Source: Callorhinus ursinus
Lineage: Eukaryota; Chordata; Mammalia; Carnivora; Otariidae
Length of the DNA stretch: 64,000 nt
Direction of reading: 5' to 3'
NCBI RefSeq assembly: GCF_003265705.1
Contig: NW_020312828.1
Coordinates: 58,121,455-58,185,454 of the forward strand
Positions within the stretch are counted from its first letter, which is position 1, and each line of letters starts with the position of its first letter. The position numbers and the translations under genes are program-made. The notes below the pieces were generated by a model. That model was not told the origin of the DNA. It did not search any database and saw only the letters and a list, made by a program, of their open reading frames with translations. Of the stretch, positions 21,572 to 33,969 are shown one piece after another.

Positions 21572-23835
21572 AGTTGTTTAGATGCTTTAGAATTATTTAG
21601 TAGCATAGTATTAAACATCTTGGCATCCCAACCTTACCTTTAATATAAATTTACAAGAATAACCATATTAATTTTGTGATCTGTAATGATTTTGTATTTT
21701 TATATAATAGTGTTACATTTCCTTGCCTATTTTTCACTCCATTTGTGATTTCAGTCTTCTATGCCTGACTAAATTAACCAGAGAATTGTTTAAAATTTTA
21801 AGAGAACAAACTACTACTAAAAGGAGATACTTGTGGTATCAATCTGTAATAGCCCCAAAATTAGATTTTAAGTAACAGTGTCTTCATCAAAATATCTCCA
21901 GGGAATATTTGCCTTCTCCCAATGCAAAGCAAATTGTTTTCCACAAATTATCTACTTTAGTGATGTCTTTTTCTATTAGCAGAATCTTGTATGGTGTGTC
22001 TTTTTTAGTTTTTCCTCCTTGATGTTTTCCTGATGATTCTACAATAATATGCAAATTATTTTTTCCTTCACTAATTTTGGATAAAATGGTGACTTCTAGA
22101 ATGCCTTTTGCTAAAAATTGGTCTTGTGTATGATAGAACCATGGAATCCATGAAACTTTACAAGTAGCAAGTTAAATGAGCTCCTCTACCATAGCAGCTG
22201 GAGTTTCAACATTCTACAATCCCATCTTAACACTTCTTTAGATATAACTTCTCAGAGGTGTCTCTTCACACCGTAGGGACTTGTTCTGATACCAGGAGAG
22301 TTCATAAGCTTACTCATAAATCTCATAATTCATAAAATCTCGATAATCTCATCAGTTCATAGTGAATATATTTTGAACAGTAGTAGTGCTGAAATGATGG
22401 CACTCATTTTGAGATGAACTCTTTTTTGCCAAAATATTGGATGTGCCCTATTATGCTTATGTGTTATTTTAGAACCATATTTTGTGGTTTTATAAAATTT
22501 TTCAAGTTGTTTTATTTTTTTACTACTACATTTCTTCTATATTTGACATACATATTTGTGTTCTCCTTCAATATTGTTCTTGAAATTTCAAGTAAATGAT
22601 GTCTTCTATCATCTGTTAGGTTTCATTTAGAAGGCTATAATTACATAAACACAGTAGTCAGAAGATATTCTATTTAGAAGACAATAATTGCTTTCTCTTT
22701 AAGGTACCAGGGACACAAAATACATGTATAGAAGGATAGCATTTGTACAAAAGAGGAAATGTCAAACTTTCCTCCAAATTAGGAAATTGTTGTAATAGCT
22801 TCATTTTAAATATGGAGAGTTTATAACTGAAAGTTAAGAAAAACATGTTTTGAAGAGGACACACTTAAAATCATATCTCAGATGTTGCATTAGCAAGGGA
22901 TGGTATTGTCATGGACTAAATAAAAGCTCAGCTTTCAAAAGACTAGTAGAATTCATTCTTAAGCAGAGTTTGTGCTACAGTTAAACCAAGTACTTAAAAT
23001 AATTTTGGTAACTTTTTTCCTTTGGATTATAGTTATCTCAACTATAACCTAAAGGAAAAAAATTATCAAATCCAATCCTATAGTTAGCTCAACTGAATCT
23101 CATAAGTTGTGCCATAAGGAAAAAAAAGAGGAACTTTGATTCTGTGCACACCAATATCAGAAAAGACATAAATTAAAAATATTATAGAGTTTTGATCCTA
23201 TTTTAAAGTTTTTACTTTTTAAAAATGAGTCAATGATAGTTCTATACTCCCATGATATCCATAAGTATCAGTTAACAATAGCCAAACAGTGTTATGTAGC
23301 AAAATACCTCATTTCGTCTTCCTAACTACTTGACCAAGTACATACAATTGCCCATTACTTACCCACTTACTTACCTTACCAGATATTAGTCAGGCTTATC
23401 TCCTCCCCACAGAGCCTTGAACTTTGGTTTGTTCCTAAGCTTAGATAAGCAATAAGATATATAGCATCCTGTCCTTAACAACTTATTCCAAGAATTCGCT
23501 GACCACAGAAACATTTTCTTAGACATCTAATCATCCTTTCTGTTCATCCCCCTGGGATACCCTATCCTCAGCTGGTGGGGTAGTTTGGATGTAGCCCATC
23601 ATCTCGGGTCTCCTGCATGTCATCCCGCAGAGCTCTGAAGTATGATCTAATAATAACTCTCCAGGAGTTGATTAAAACTTAACAGGGGGCTCTAAAAGGC
23701 AATTCTTAAACCCAAATGAATGCACCTGTGAGTTCTATCATCACTGGATAGACTTCCAGGAATTTGAGTAAATGAGACCCTTTACAAATGTGGGACTTCA
23801 ATTTGATCTGTTCAAAACTACCACAGAGAAATTAA
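21572..23835. other. Unassigned DNA, no repeat recognised
   Basis: More than 2 kb without a family I can name. The part at 23390-23700 is less AT-rich ("ccctgggataccctatcctc", "gtcatcccgcagagctctga") and could be an old LTR or unique sequence. Confidence 0.45.
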
Positions 23836-23858
23836 AAAATATATATATATATATATGT
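23836..23858. repeat. (AT)n microsatellite
   Basis: A run of about ten AT units after an A-run. Confidence 0.95.
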
Positions 23859-24910
23859 CAAATTATCTGTAGTCTTTGCTTAAGTATTAATCTGTAAATC
23901 CCATCACTTCGCAGTTTCATTATAGGATAAATGAATTAGTGCCACCTAGATTTTTAGCTTACATGGAAACCAACAAAGGTGCTTTTCTGATTTCCTACTT
24001 CTTTGTACAATTTTAGGAAAACTTATGATCCCCATTCCAGTTTTTGATTGTTCTTTAATGTATTTGACTACAAATGGATTTAGAATAAGTAATAAAAATT
24101 TCTTTAGAACAGTTCAAAAACTATGCTAGCTGATGAAATTATCAACCACATAATGTATAGTTCTCTATAAGTGTTATTTCCATGATATAACCCATATAAT
24201 TGGTGGGACAAGCTTATTTTAGAATAAATTGGAGATCTGGGCACAAAAGAAAGGAGACCTATTCTGACAACAATATGAAAAATGATTCCAGAATTCTAAG
24301 TTTAAGGTGTTAGTTATGAGTATTGTGCCATAAAAAATAAGAGAAGTGAGAGCCAACCTTTACTCTAGGATAAAGAGGCAATCACTGATGCATGGCTATG
24401 CACAACCATTAGCAATGGAAAATTACTTTTTCAGGTTATGTAGGAAAAAATAAATTGAGCATAATTTTATATTCAAGCTGAAATCTAAGAGTTGAATCAT
24501 GTGCTCAGATGCATGTCATAGTAGTGTGCCCTTTTCTTCTGAAATATTTTATTGGTATCCTCCAGAATTTGTGCATTGTTGATGAACTACAGAAATATAA
24601 ATATCTTAAGTAAGAATGATGCTAAAATTAATATAAACAACTGAAGTAGAAAACAAAACAAGTTAAATAAAAAGAAAAGGGGAAAAATGGGAAATGAAGC
24701 ATTCAGTGGTGGGATTCCAGCTAATAAATAACTTTTAGACTGATTTTGTATCTTTTTAAACAGATAATTTTTATTTTGCTAAATTTGAGATAAATTTAGG
24801 ATTTAAATCCTATGGTGAAAATAGAAAAGTATTAAATACATAAAATTTATTTTGTCTCAAGGAAAGAACAGAGACCTATTATAAATCTATATATGTATAG
24901 ACATATATAT
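23859..24910. other. Unassigned AT-rich DNA
   Basis: I recognise no gene or repeat. Confidence 0.5.
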
Positions 24911-25116
24911 TCTTTTTAAAAAAATATTTATTTTAGAGAAAGAGTGAGAGAGCGTGAACAGGGGGAGGGGCAGAGGAAGAGGGAGAGAAAGAATCTCAAG
25001 CAGACTCCATGCTGAGCATGGAGCCTGACTGGGGCTCAATCTCACAATCCTGGGATAATGACCTGAGGCAAAACCAAGAGTCAGACCCTCAACCAATTGA
25101 GCCACCCATGCACTCC
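24911..25116 (-). mobile_element. SINEC (tRNA-Lys-derived SINE), diverged
   Basis: The order is "tttttaaaaaaatatttatt", a purine-rich body, "catgctgagcatggagcctg", "ataatgacctgaggcaaaac" and "gagccacccatgcactcc". The target-site duplication is not clear, which fits an older copy. Confidence 0.93.
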
Positions 25117-25299
25117 TATACTGGTATAATTCTGTATATAATGTAGTATATGTTATTTTATAAGTTAAGAGTAAACATACTTGTAAGTTGAGAATCTAGC
25201 TTTTATCATGTTATTGTAGGAAATAACTTTTAATTTGCAAAAGTTGTTATATGTTAAATATTGAGAAAAACAATGTATATGTTTTGTGATTATATTTTT

Positions 25300-25468
25300 G
25301 ATTTTCCTTCCCTAATTTCAATATCTCCACTTTCCACAGTTTCCTCTTGTCTTTATGTACCCAATTTGAAAGCTATTTTACTCGAAAGACTAAAATATAT
25401 AATGCATAGAAAATACTTAACCCATGGCCAAAAACATAGTGTTTGCTCAATAAATCATAGTTATTAAT
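25300..25468 (+). mobile_element. MIR 3' part
   Basis: The phrases "ccacagtttcctcttgtc" and, at the end, "gtgtttgctcaataaatcat" plus "agttattaat" match the order of a MIR. The middle is badly eroded. Confidence 0.55.
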
Positions 25469-27225
25469 AAGAGTATATACTAGCTAACTTCCAAACTTCT
25501 TTAAGCCTTAACTCTGTATCTTCAGCTGAAGTGATTAAACGCTTGATAGGTAGAACTAAAAACTTAAAGTAATTCTTGTAGAATAGGGGTGGATTGGGAG
25601 TGGGGGGCTGATACCACATTAGCATTCTTACTTGTGTAGGTAGCCCAACAGTGCTTAAAGGAGCACAGATAGAAAACAACTACCTTGAGAAAGCAGACAG
25701 CAAGTTATCTTTTCAAAGCAAGACAGAAGAAATATTAAGCATGAACTGATATCATTGTTTCGAATCTGTTACTATAATGGACATAATTATTGCCAATCTT
25801 TTTACCATTTTAATCAGTCTCTTTCCTCTGTGGTCTGAAAACAGGCACTGCACTCCTTCGAAAATCATATATAAAATTTAAACTGGTTAAGATGATTTCT
25901 GGCATCATCTCTTTGCACTCAGATCCATGGCATTTTTCTCAGTTAGCTGCATTTGCTAAAAAGCCTCTGAATTTGCCTCAGTTGTTTCCTTTGGGCATCA
26001 AGGCTTGACATAGATGTATACCCTAATGATACAGCCTAGAGCTTTTACAGACAGCATTTTCTATTAAATGCAGCATGGAAGATGATAAAGTATCTTAGAT
26101 GAATTCCTATTAAGCTTTTACTGTGTTTGTCTTTCATCTAAGGAGAAAGTAAAAAGATTGCAGAAAACTATTTCTACCTGAGCTTTGTCCCACCCCATGG
26201 TATTTCTGGTCCAATGAGGGATTAGTTGCCTACTCAAGTGATTAAGCCTCTAATTTGGCAATTCTTGTTCTTTCTTTCTATGCTTTTTTTCTCTTACATT
26301 CCCTAGGCCTTTCTTAGGAATGGCTCCATTTACATTGAATCGGCTTTCTTTATGGAGGTTGGAGCTCCCAGTAGCTAAAAATAATTTACAGACTATGTAG
26401 CCTTCTGCTAATTGATGTCTTGCCCTTTTTCTAAACAGCCTTAAATATTTGGATCAAGCAAAAGCTAAAATATTCTGAATCTAATATTGAATAATTATAT
26501 AGGAGTAACACCTTAACACTGTTTTTATGTTTATTAAAATAAGCTTACTATATGCAATATTCATAATTTAACAAGGAAATTACAGTTTATAAGATGCAAA
26601 ATGTGCCTAATTGTTTTAAAGCATATTTGGAGTAAGCTATTGTTTGCTCAAATGCTTTAATTGATCAGTTAATGTCAATGGAACTGTCCCATATCGACAT
26701 TGAGATTTGCTGGATGCACATTAGGTAGGACTATAGTAGTCTGTGTTTGAGAATTAAGCCATGACCCTTCACTATAAGAAATTAAGATTTCCACTGTAGA
26801 GATCAATCCAATGCTTATTAAACTATAGTGAACCAATTTAGAATTACTTGATTAAGTGATTGAATATGTTTCGAAAACCACCTGCAAATATCTTCTGTTT
26901 GTCAATCATTTTGATAAACTCTGAATATTTAAGAACCATTTGAAAGTTATGAATTTCTGTATTCTGTAGTTAGCATTGGTGTATAACTACATGAATGATT
27001 TCATTTTGTTTACCTGTTATCTTATTTGTTAAATAGATATAATGAGGCATATGTGAGGGATTTCAGAATACTGATAAGAGAGATCAATAAGAACAATAAG
27101 ACAATGGGAGCACACATGGTTTATTTTCCTTCTATCTCAAATTCTTAAAAATGACATGCACATATATGTCATATGCACATGAATATGCATATACACACAA
27201 AACTCTTCTTTATATGTTACAATTG
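25469..27225. other. Repeat-free interval, candidate conserved noncoding DNA
   Basis: In about 1.7 kb I see no transposon, microsatellite or coding frame. The base composition is more even than nearby, and several homeodomain/POU-like words occur (ctttaattgatcagttaatg at 26656-26675, atgcaatattcataattta near 26551). Depletion of repeats in a repeat-dense window is what developmental noncoding elements often show, but this is inference only. Confidence 0.35.
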
Positions 27226-27237
27226 CATATACACTAC

Positions 27238-27264
27238 ATATATATATATATAATATATATATAT
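27238..27264. repeat. (TA)n microsatellite
   Basis: Alternating TA with a single phase break. Confidence 0.9.
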
Positions 27265-27344
27265 TTATGACATACCTAGTATGAAATCCATAACTGGCTT
27301 AAGAAACAAAAAATAGTCACGAAGAGAAAAAATATTGAAATTAA

Positions 27345-27738
27345 TTCCAGAAAGACTAAATGTGGACTGTGGCCTTATTTGGAAATAGGGTCATTGCAAT
27401 TAGTTAAGATGAAGTCATACTGGAGTAGGTTGGGCCCCTGATGTAATATGACCAGTGCCCTTTTAAAGAGGGAAATTTGGGCACACATACACACACATAG
27501 ACATGCACACACAAATGCCATGAGAATATTGGAGTTATGATGTAATAATAAACCAAAAGACTACCAGAGGCAAGGAGATCTGAACATATCTTTCCCTAGT
27601 ACCTTCAGAGGGAGCATGGCCCTGCTAACACCTTAATCTCAGACTTATCCTCCAGAACTGCAACATGATAAATATCTATTCTTTAAGCTATTCAGTTTGT
27701 GGTACTTTGGTATGGCAGCCCTATCAAACTAATGCAAC
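27345..27738 (+). mobile_element. MLT1-type (MaLR/ERVL) solo LTR
   Basis: The blocks "gtggccttatttggaaatag", "gtcatactggagtaggttg", "tgcccttttaaagaggga", "ttcagagggagcatggccct", "ttatcctccagaactgc" and "gtttgtggtactttggtatg", ending aactaatgca, occur in the order of an MLT1C/D-like LTR. It is near full length. The stretch of cacacatacacacacatag at 27482-27500 is a small internal expansion. Confidence 0.85.
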
Positions 27739-28087
27739 TCTACAGACAAATATGATCAGTGGTCACACATATAAATATTACAAATACCACCAGGGACAAA
27801 TATCTGAGGATTGTTCCTCAAAATTTTAACAGTGTTCAAGGTTAGATTGGCTAATATGGATGATTTTTCTCATTTCTATATTTTTGTATTTTAATGCTTC
27901 TAAAATGAGTATTTATCATCTCTTTGATTAGGAAATCATGCTTTTTTATTGTTATCCTATATAAGGAGATGTTACCAGACCATCTCAGAATTACCAGGAT
28001 AAGTAAGCAACATGACATTTACTTGGAGCTAGTAAGGAAAATAGTAAAGCTTAAAATTCAGATAGTCTGAATAAAACATTGTCTTAT

Positions 28088-28305
28088 TATTTATTAACTA
28101 GGTTATCTTGCTCAAATTAGTTAACTAGGCCTTATTTTCTTCATTTATAAAATGTGGATAAGAATGACTACAATGTATGATTGTTATTAATACTCAATTT
28201 AAAAATCTGTGTAAAACACAAATCTCAGTATGACTAAGTATGAAACCACTCAATAAAAGTCAAACAATGTGTAGTAGTATCATTATCGTTATTAAATAAC
28301 ACTTG
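28088..28305 (+). mobile_element. MIR
   Basis: The phrases "gttatcttgctcaaattagt", "taactaggccttattttctt", "atttataaaatgtggataag" and "gaaaccactcaataaaagtc" follow MIR order from the core to the 3' end. Confidence 0.75.
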
Positions 28306-28454
28306 TATAATACTACCCTAATTTGTTATATTTTGGTCTTAATATGTTAGTTCATATTATGCTGAACCTATGAAAACATTTTATTAGTGACTCTACAATC
28401 ACATACTAGGAAAATCAACTGTACACATCCCTTGCTCATATGAAACATATTCAT

Positions 28455-28871
28455 AACATCAACACCCAAAAAATTAATAATCCAATTAAAATGGGCAGAA
28501 GCCATGAATAGACATTTTTCCAAAGAAGACATACAGATGGCCAACAGACATATAAAGAGATGCTCAACACCAGTGATCATCAAGGAAATACAAACCAAAC
28601 CACAATGGGATATCACTTCACACCTGTCAGAATGGCTAAAATCAACAACAAAAGAAAAAATACGTGTTGGTAAGGATGTGGAGAAAGAGGAACCCTCTTG
28701 CACACTTGGTGGAAACGCAAGCTGATGCAGCCACTTTGGAAAACAGAGGTTGCTCAAAATTTAAAAATAGAACTACCATATGATTCAGCAATTGCACTAC
28801 TAGGTAGTTACCCAAAGAATACAAAAATGCTAATTCAAAGGGATACATCCACCCTGATGTTTATAGCACCA
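28455..28871 (+). mobile_element. L1, 3' part (left half of an interrupted copy)
   Basis: Forward ORF2 C-terminal sequence: "catcaacacccaaaaaatta", "gacatttttccaaagaagac", "gagatgctcaacaccagtga", "tgcactactaggtagttacc", up to "atgtttatagcacc". It then breaks off where a reverse L1 is inserted and resumes at 29836. The - strand frame at 28368-28757 is a shadow of this. Confidence 0.92.
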
Positions 28872-29453
28872 TTTTTTTTAATTTTATTATGTTAATCACC
28901 ATACATTACATCATTAGTTTTTGATGTAGTGTTCCATGATTCATTGTTTGCATATAACACCCAGTACCCCATTCAATACATGCCCTCTTTAATACCCATC
29001 ACCAGGCTAACCCATCCCCCCACGCCCCTCCCTTGAGCCCTCAGTTTCTTTCTTAGAGTCCATAGTCTCTCATGGTTCATCTCCCCCTCCAATTTCCCCC
29101 CCTTCATTTTTCCCTTCCCACTACCTTCTTTTTTTTTTTTGAACATATAATGTATTATTTGTTTCAGAAGTACAGGTCTGTGATTCAACAGTCTTCCACA
29201 ATTCACAGAGCTCACCATAGCACATACCCTCCCCAATGTCTATCACCAAGCCACCCCATCCCTCCCACCCCCCACCACTCCAACAGCCCTCAGTTTGTTT
29301 CCTGAGATTAAGAATTCCTCATATCAGTGAGATCATATGATACATGTCTTTCTCTGATTGACTTATTTTGCTCACCATAATACCCTCCAGTTCCATCCAT
29401 GTCATTGCAAATGGCAAGATTTCATTCCTTTTGATGGCTGCATAATATTCCAT

Positions 29454-29519
<66 letters not shown>

Positions 29520-29835
29520 CCACATCTTCTTTATCCATTCATCTGTTGATGGACATCTTGGCTCTTTCCATAGTTTGGCTACTGTGGACATTGTTGCTAT
29601 AAACATTGGGGTGCACGTACCCTTTCAGATCACCATATTTGTATCTTTGGGGTAAATACCCAATAGTGCAATTTCTAGGTTGTAGGATAGCTCTATTTTC
29701 ACCTTTTTGAGGAACTTCCATACTGTTTTCCAGAGTGGCTGCACTAGCTTGCATTCTCACCAACAGTGTAGGAGGGTTCCCCTTTTTCCACATCCTCACC
29801 AACATTTGTCCTTTCCTGACTTGTTAATTTTAGCC
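28872..29835 (-). mobile_element. Younger L1 3' end inserted in reverse into another L1
   Basis: It starts with T's (tail) and "attttattatgttaatcacc", then "tgttccatgattcattgttt", "aacccatccccccacgcccc", the ORF2 C-terminus in reverse ("gttgatggacatcttggc") and ends at "ttgttaattttagcc". Host L1 sequence on both sides is collinear (gcaccatt | attactaacaa), so the insertion is clear even though the target duplication is at most a few bases. Confidence 0.92.
29455..29517 (+). repeat. (TG)n microsatellite inside L1
   Basis: About 30 TG units interrupted once by ttt. It expanded at the L1 position that normally reads tgtatatatacc. It produces spurious Cys-Val or Thr-His frames on both strands. 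Confidence 0.97.
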
Positions 29836-30385
29836 TATTACTAACAATAAACAAATTATAGAAAGAGCTAAAATGTCCATCAACTGATGAATGGATAAAG
29901 AAGAAGTATATATATATATATCTACATATATATATATACACACACACACACAAGCACACACACGGACACACACACAAAAGAATATTACTCGTACAGAAAA
30001 AGGAATGAAATCTTGCTATTTGCAATGACATTGATGAAGCTAGAGAGTATTATGCTAAGTGAAATAAGTCAGTCAGAGAAAGACAAATACCATATGATTT
30101 CACTCATATGTGGAATTTGAGAAACAAAACAGAGGAACATAGGGGAAAGAAAAGAGAGAGGCCTACCATAAAAGAGTCTTAACTATAGAGACCAAACTGA
30201 TGGTTACCAGAGGAGAGGGGATGTGAGTTGGGGGATGCGTTAAATAGGTGATAGGGATTAAAGAGTGCACTTGTGATGAGCACTGGGTATTTTATGAAAG
30301 TGTTAAATCACTATATTTTACACCTGAAACTAATATTACATTGTATGTTAACTGGAATTTAAATAAAAACTTTAAAAAACATGTG
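29836..30385 (+). mobile_element. L1, 3' end (right half of the interrupted copy)
   Basis: It resumes with "aaacaaattatagaaagagc", "catcaactgatgaatggata", "gtgaaataagtcagtcagag", "atgagcactgggtatttta" and ends "actggaatttaaataaaaac". A TA/CA microsatellite at 29907-29975 lies at the same L1 position as the TG expansion in the inserted copy. Confidence 0.92.
29907..29975 (+). repeat. (TA)n/(CA)n microsatellite inside L1
   Basis: A run of ta units passes into ca units at the L1 site between aagaagta and aagaatattac. Confidence 0.95.
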
Positions 30386-31355
30386 GCAAAATTTACAGAA
30401 ATCTAAACTTTTAAAAAATTTTAAAATTTTAATGTATTTAATGTAAATTTTAAATGTATTCACAGTATTTCTAAGAGGTGTATTCATTATTTTAATAGTT
30501 ACTGATTTTTTTGGCTATTATCTTAGCCCAAAGTGACAATATATGCCTTCATTAAATTTGGATCAGTTTATGACCTCAAAAGACCCCTTGCAATTTCCCA
30601 ACAATTCTTCCATATTTTCAGAGTCAATCTAATTTACCAGTCTGTGATGGCTGTTTCGTAACTTTTCACTCCTTCAATTATAAGCAGTCCCTACTCTGTT
30701 CATCTTCACTAATGACCATCCTTATTATTTCACTAGAGAAAAAGAGAACTACCTTAACTTCCAACTTCCAAATGGACAGACTGGCTCTGTCTATAGCTAC
30801 TTCTATTCCCTTTTCTCTCCTTATTACTATGCATGAACCACCTCTGCTCTTAACTAATGCTAAACCTCCCACCTGTATCATGAATTCCATTTCCTCTCAC
30901 CTATTCAAGGTATTTGCTCCCCAGATTATTCCTGTATCTTTAAATTTTGACACTGGCTAAACCTTTCTTACTGGATATGTAATGTCTCCCATATTTAAAT
31001 AATTTCTATATACTCCATGAAAATACTTGTTAAGTGAGTGAATGACTTAATTAATGGTTCCCAGGAGCATACCTCTATTTTGTTCATAATTGTGAACATA
31101 ATTTTATCACTTATCCCCCATTCCTTCTACTCTCTTTTCACAGAGCAACTAATCTTTGGAAAAGGACACACAACTTTCCAGACTTTCAGGCCTGGAAGTA
31201 TGGTATTCAGCCTGAAGTAGAAGGGGGATATTGTACATTAGTCTTCTTCAACAATTCCTTCTTAGTTGAATGTAAAGATTTTCCATTTCTGACTACATAT
31301 TTTACTGTGGACACAAATTCTACCAACAGATAAATCACCTGAGGATGATACAGAT
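30386..31355. other. Unassigned DNA, possibly an old repeat at 30680-31000
   Basis: The C/T-rich text with "ccatttcctctcacctattc", "ctccccagattattcctgta" and "actggatatgtaatgtctcc" has the feel of an ancient interspersed repeat, but I cannot name it. The opposing 82- and 70-codon frames there have no recognisable domain. Confidence 0.4.
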
Positions 31356-31476
31356 CATCCTTACTTTGCACAGTAGTACAGAACAATAAAAATTCAAACT
31401 AAAGCTATGCAAAGTGATCATAATAGTCAATGGGAAAACACAATTGTCCATGAATTTAAAAAAATATATATTACCA

Positions 31477-31665
31477 GGGTGCCTGGGTGGTTCAGTTGGC
31501 TAAGTGTCTGCCTTCATCTCAGGTCATGATCCTGGAGTCCCAGGATCAAGCCCCACATCTGGTTCCCTGCTCAGTGCATGTCTGCTTCTCCCTCTCCCTC
31601 TGCCCCTCCTCCTGCTTGTGCTCTGTCTCTCTCTTTCTCAAGTAAATAAAATCTTTTTAAAAAAT
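31477..31665 (+). mobile_element. SINEC (tRNA-Lys-derived SINE)
   Basis: The head gggtgcctgggtggttcagt, "gtctgccttcatctcaggtc", a CT-rich body and the tail agtaaataaaatctttttaaaaaa are present. No convincing target duplication. It interrupts a region resembling a DNA transposon. Confidence 0.95.
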
Positions 31666-31799
31666 TATTAGAACATTAAAACACTCTTATTTGTACACAT
31701 TTATAGAGAAGTGAAAAAGTAAAATTAATATATAGTTTACTGTAACTTAAAACATTAGAAGCATTTAAAATTAAAATGTTTTTTTCTTTGTAAAAATTT

Positions 31800-32470
31800 A
31801 CCAAGAATAGTTTGAACAATGCTTGTCTTTTCATTTTATATCTTACAGTACAGTCTATCCTTTATATGCGTTGGAGAATTGTCATGATAATTTCTAAGTT
31901 CAGATCAGCTTTCAAAATTTTATCCTTTGAGCTTTAAATGTCATGAAATATCTCCAAGAGTTCCATTAGTGTTATTTTTTTTTATTTTTTTGCTAGTTTC
32001 ACAACCTTTGAGACAGCTTCATCATTTTTGTCGCAGCAACTTTTCTCATTTAGGTTGATAAGTTCACCTTCACTAAATTCCTTTGTTGAAGACGAGAGTC
32101 TCCCAAACTGTAGCAATGCCAACATTCCCATCATCTGCTCTTTCTTCTATAACTCCATTTAAATTCCATACAAATTTCATATCCAGCTTTATTACTTTTT
32201 GTTTTTTGGTCAAATTCCTCTTTTAATTATTAATTTTGGTAAACTGGCATGTGGGTTTATAACAGGAGATAAGGGGGTAGTACAACTACAACTTTTGCTG
32301 TCTGTGCATGACCTGAGTAACAGCACAGCAACCAATCATGGACAGACTTCAAAAGAAGTAATATAACTGGTCATTGATCATGATGGACATCTGTGATATG
32401 CATAGTGATTTGTGGACAGAAGAGCTAGTAGCACATTTTATCTTTCTGAAATTATTCACAATTAACATAG
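31800..32470 (-). mobile_element. Possible Tigger (pogo/Tc1-mariner) transposase fragment
   Basis: Read on the - strand between about 32110 and 31810, short frames keep an acidic pattern (KEFSEGELINLNEK, then KADLNLEIIMTI in another frame). This resembles the C-terminal tail of Tigger-type DDE transposases downstream of the catalytic domain. There are stops and frameshifts, and the terminal inverted repeats are not identified. The call rests on pattern only. Confidence 0.35.
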
Positions 32471-33965
32471 CCCAGTAGCTAAAATTCAAATAGTATTATT
32501 GAGGTTCTAGCATTATTTAACCTGTCATAACACCCAAAGCCAATATTGCCTCCATTCATTTGTGTTCTTTTATACTTTTGAAAGTGTTTTTGCTGTAGGG
32601 ATAATACCGAAAAGATTGCAGCTACTTCATAATAAACCTAAGGCACATTGTACTCTCCCAACATTTCAACTAGTCACAAAAGGCAATGTTGTTTTTTGGG
32701 TTACAAAAGCATGTTCTCCTATGATGATATGTGTCTCCCTTTTCTACCATCCTACATAAAATCAATAAAATTGTAAAGTGAAATATGTTATGCAATTTCC
32801 ATGTTTCTGTGCAATCTTATTACTCATTGCTGTGCATAAAGAAAACAAATGGCCACTAAAGGTGGCTGAAATTCAGGACTACGGGATGATCCTAAATTGA
32901 GAGTTTTAAGTCTTAGATCTATATTGATACAGTAAAAATTCTACAGTTCACCCTTATGAATGTTGGATTATTCAAATACCATTAAATTTGTCATAGCATG
33001 CCTACCTTTGCCATTATTGTTTTCAATTGAAATGTCAAGTAATCATAAGTTCAAAAATGGGCAGAAGGTAATCAGAATATATAGCTTAGTCATAAAATAT
33101 CAACATTTATAATATTTATTGTCATTACCCCATACATTTGTCACCTTATTTGTTTTTGCTGGTATCAGATTATTAGATGGCTTTGAGCAATTTACTGTTT
33201 TTCCTCTTAGAATATAATTTCCATAGTTTTGAAGGTAAGTAATCAATTTGTCTGAATCCCCAGAATGCTGTTTTTAGTCTCTTATTTTTTTAACATTATA
33301 ATCTTCCTCAGGCAGTAGGAAGAATAAGAGTTTTATTTTTTACCATCATGTCACTGACTCCCCCCACACACAGACATATTAAAAATATAAATTGAAAGGT
33401 AAATGCTTACCATTTGCTGCTGATTTAGAAAGGTTGTTCTTGGGTTCCTTTGGAGGAAAAGGAGATATAAAAAAGGGACATGATAGGACAAAGAAGAAAA
33501 TAAAAGAAAAAGAGAAGTATGTAGTACAGTCAATCTCAAGTTGGGATATTTTCAGAACAGAAAAAATGGAATTGAACCTGCTAATTTGGAAATACCAAGC
33601 TCCTTCCCTCTTTGTCCACTACATTCTGGAAGTTTTGGCTATGGTAATGTAAACTGTGGGGTGTTTGTAAAGGGATAAACAGACGATGAAAACAGAGCCA
33701 TTCTTGATTTTGACTAAAGTTCCACTGTGGAATAAGAGAAAAAGTTAGTCCTTCCCAAATATGGTCCTGAGTCAACTGGCTATGCCATAGGAAAAGTGAA
33801 ATGAAACTTGACCTCTTCTCAAAGCATCCACAGCTAGTTCATCTTAAATTGTAGATGTGAAGTATTTAACATTATAGCTTATAGAAAAAATACAGAAAAG
33901 CAACCCTTGACATATGGCAATTCTTCTTAAACAGGATATACGAAGTTCTAAGTTAAAAAAATTAA
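32471..33965. other. Unassigned DNA
   Basis: I recognise no gene or repeat. The 86-codon frame at 33392-33652 is Lys/Gly-rich and shows no domain. Confidence 0.5.
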
Positions 33966-33969
33966 AAGG

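Noticed and set aside
28368..28757. 129-codon frame on the - strand
   Set aside because: It is the reverse of L1 ORF2 C-terminal sequence.
29319..29606. Poly-(Thr-His) and poly-(Cys-Val) frames
   Set aside because: Translation of the TG/CA microsatellite in L1.
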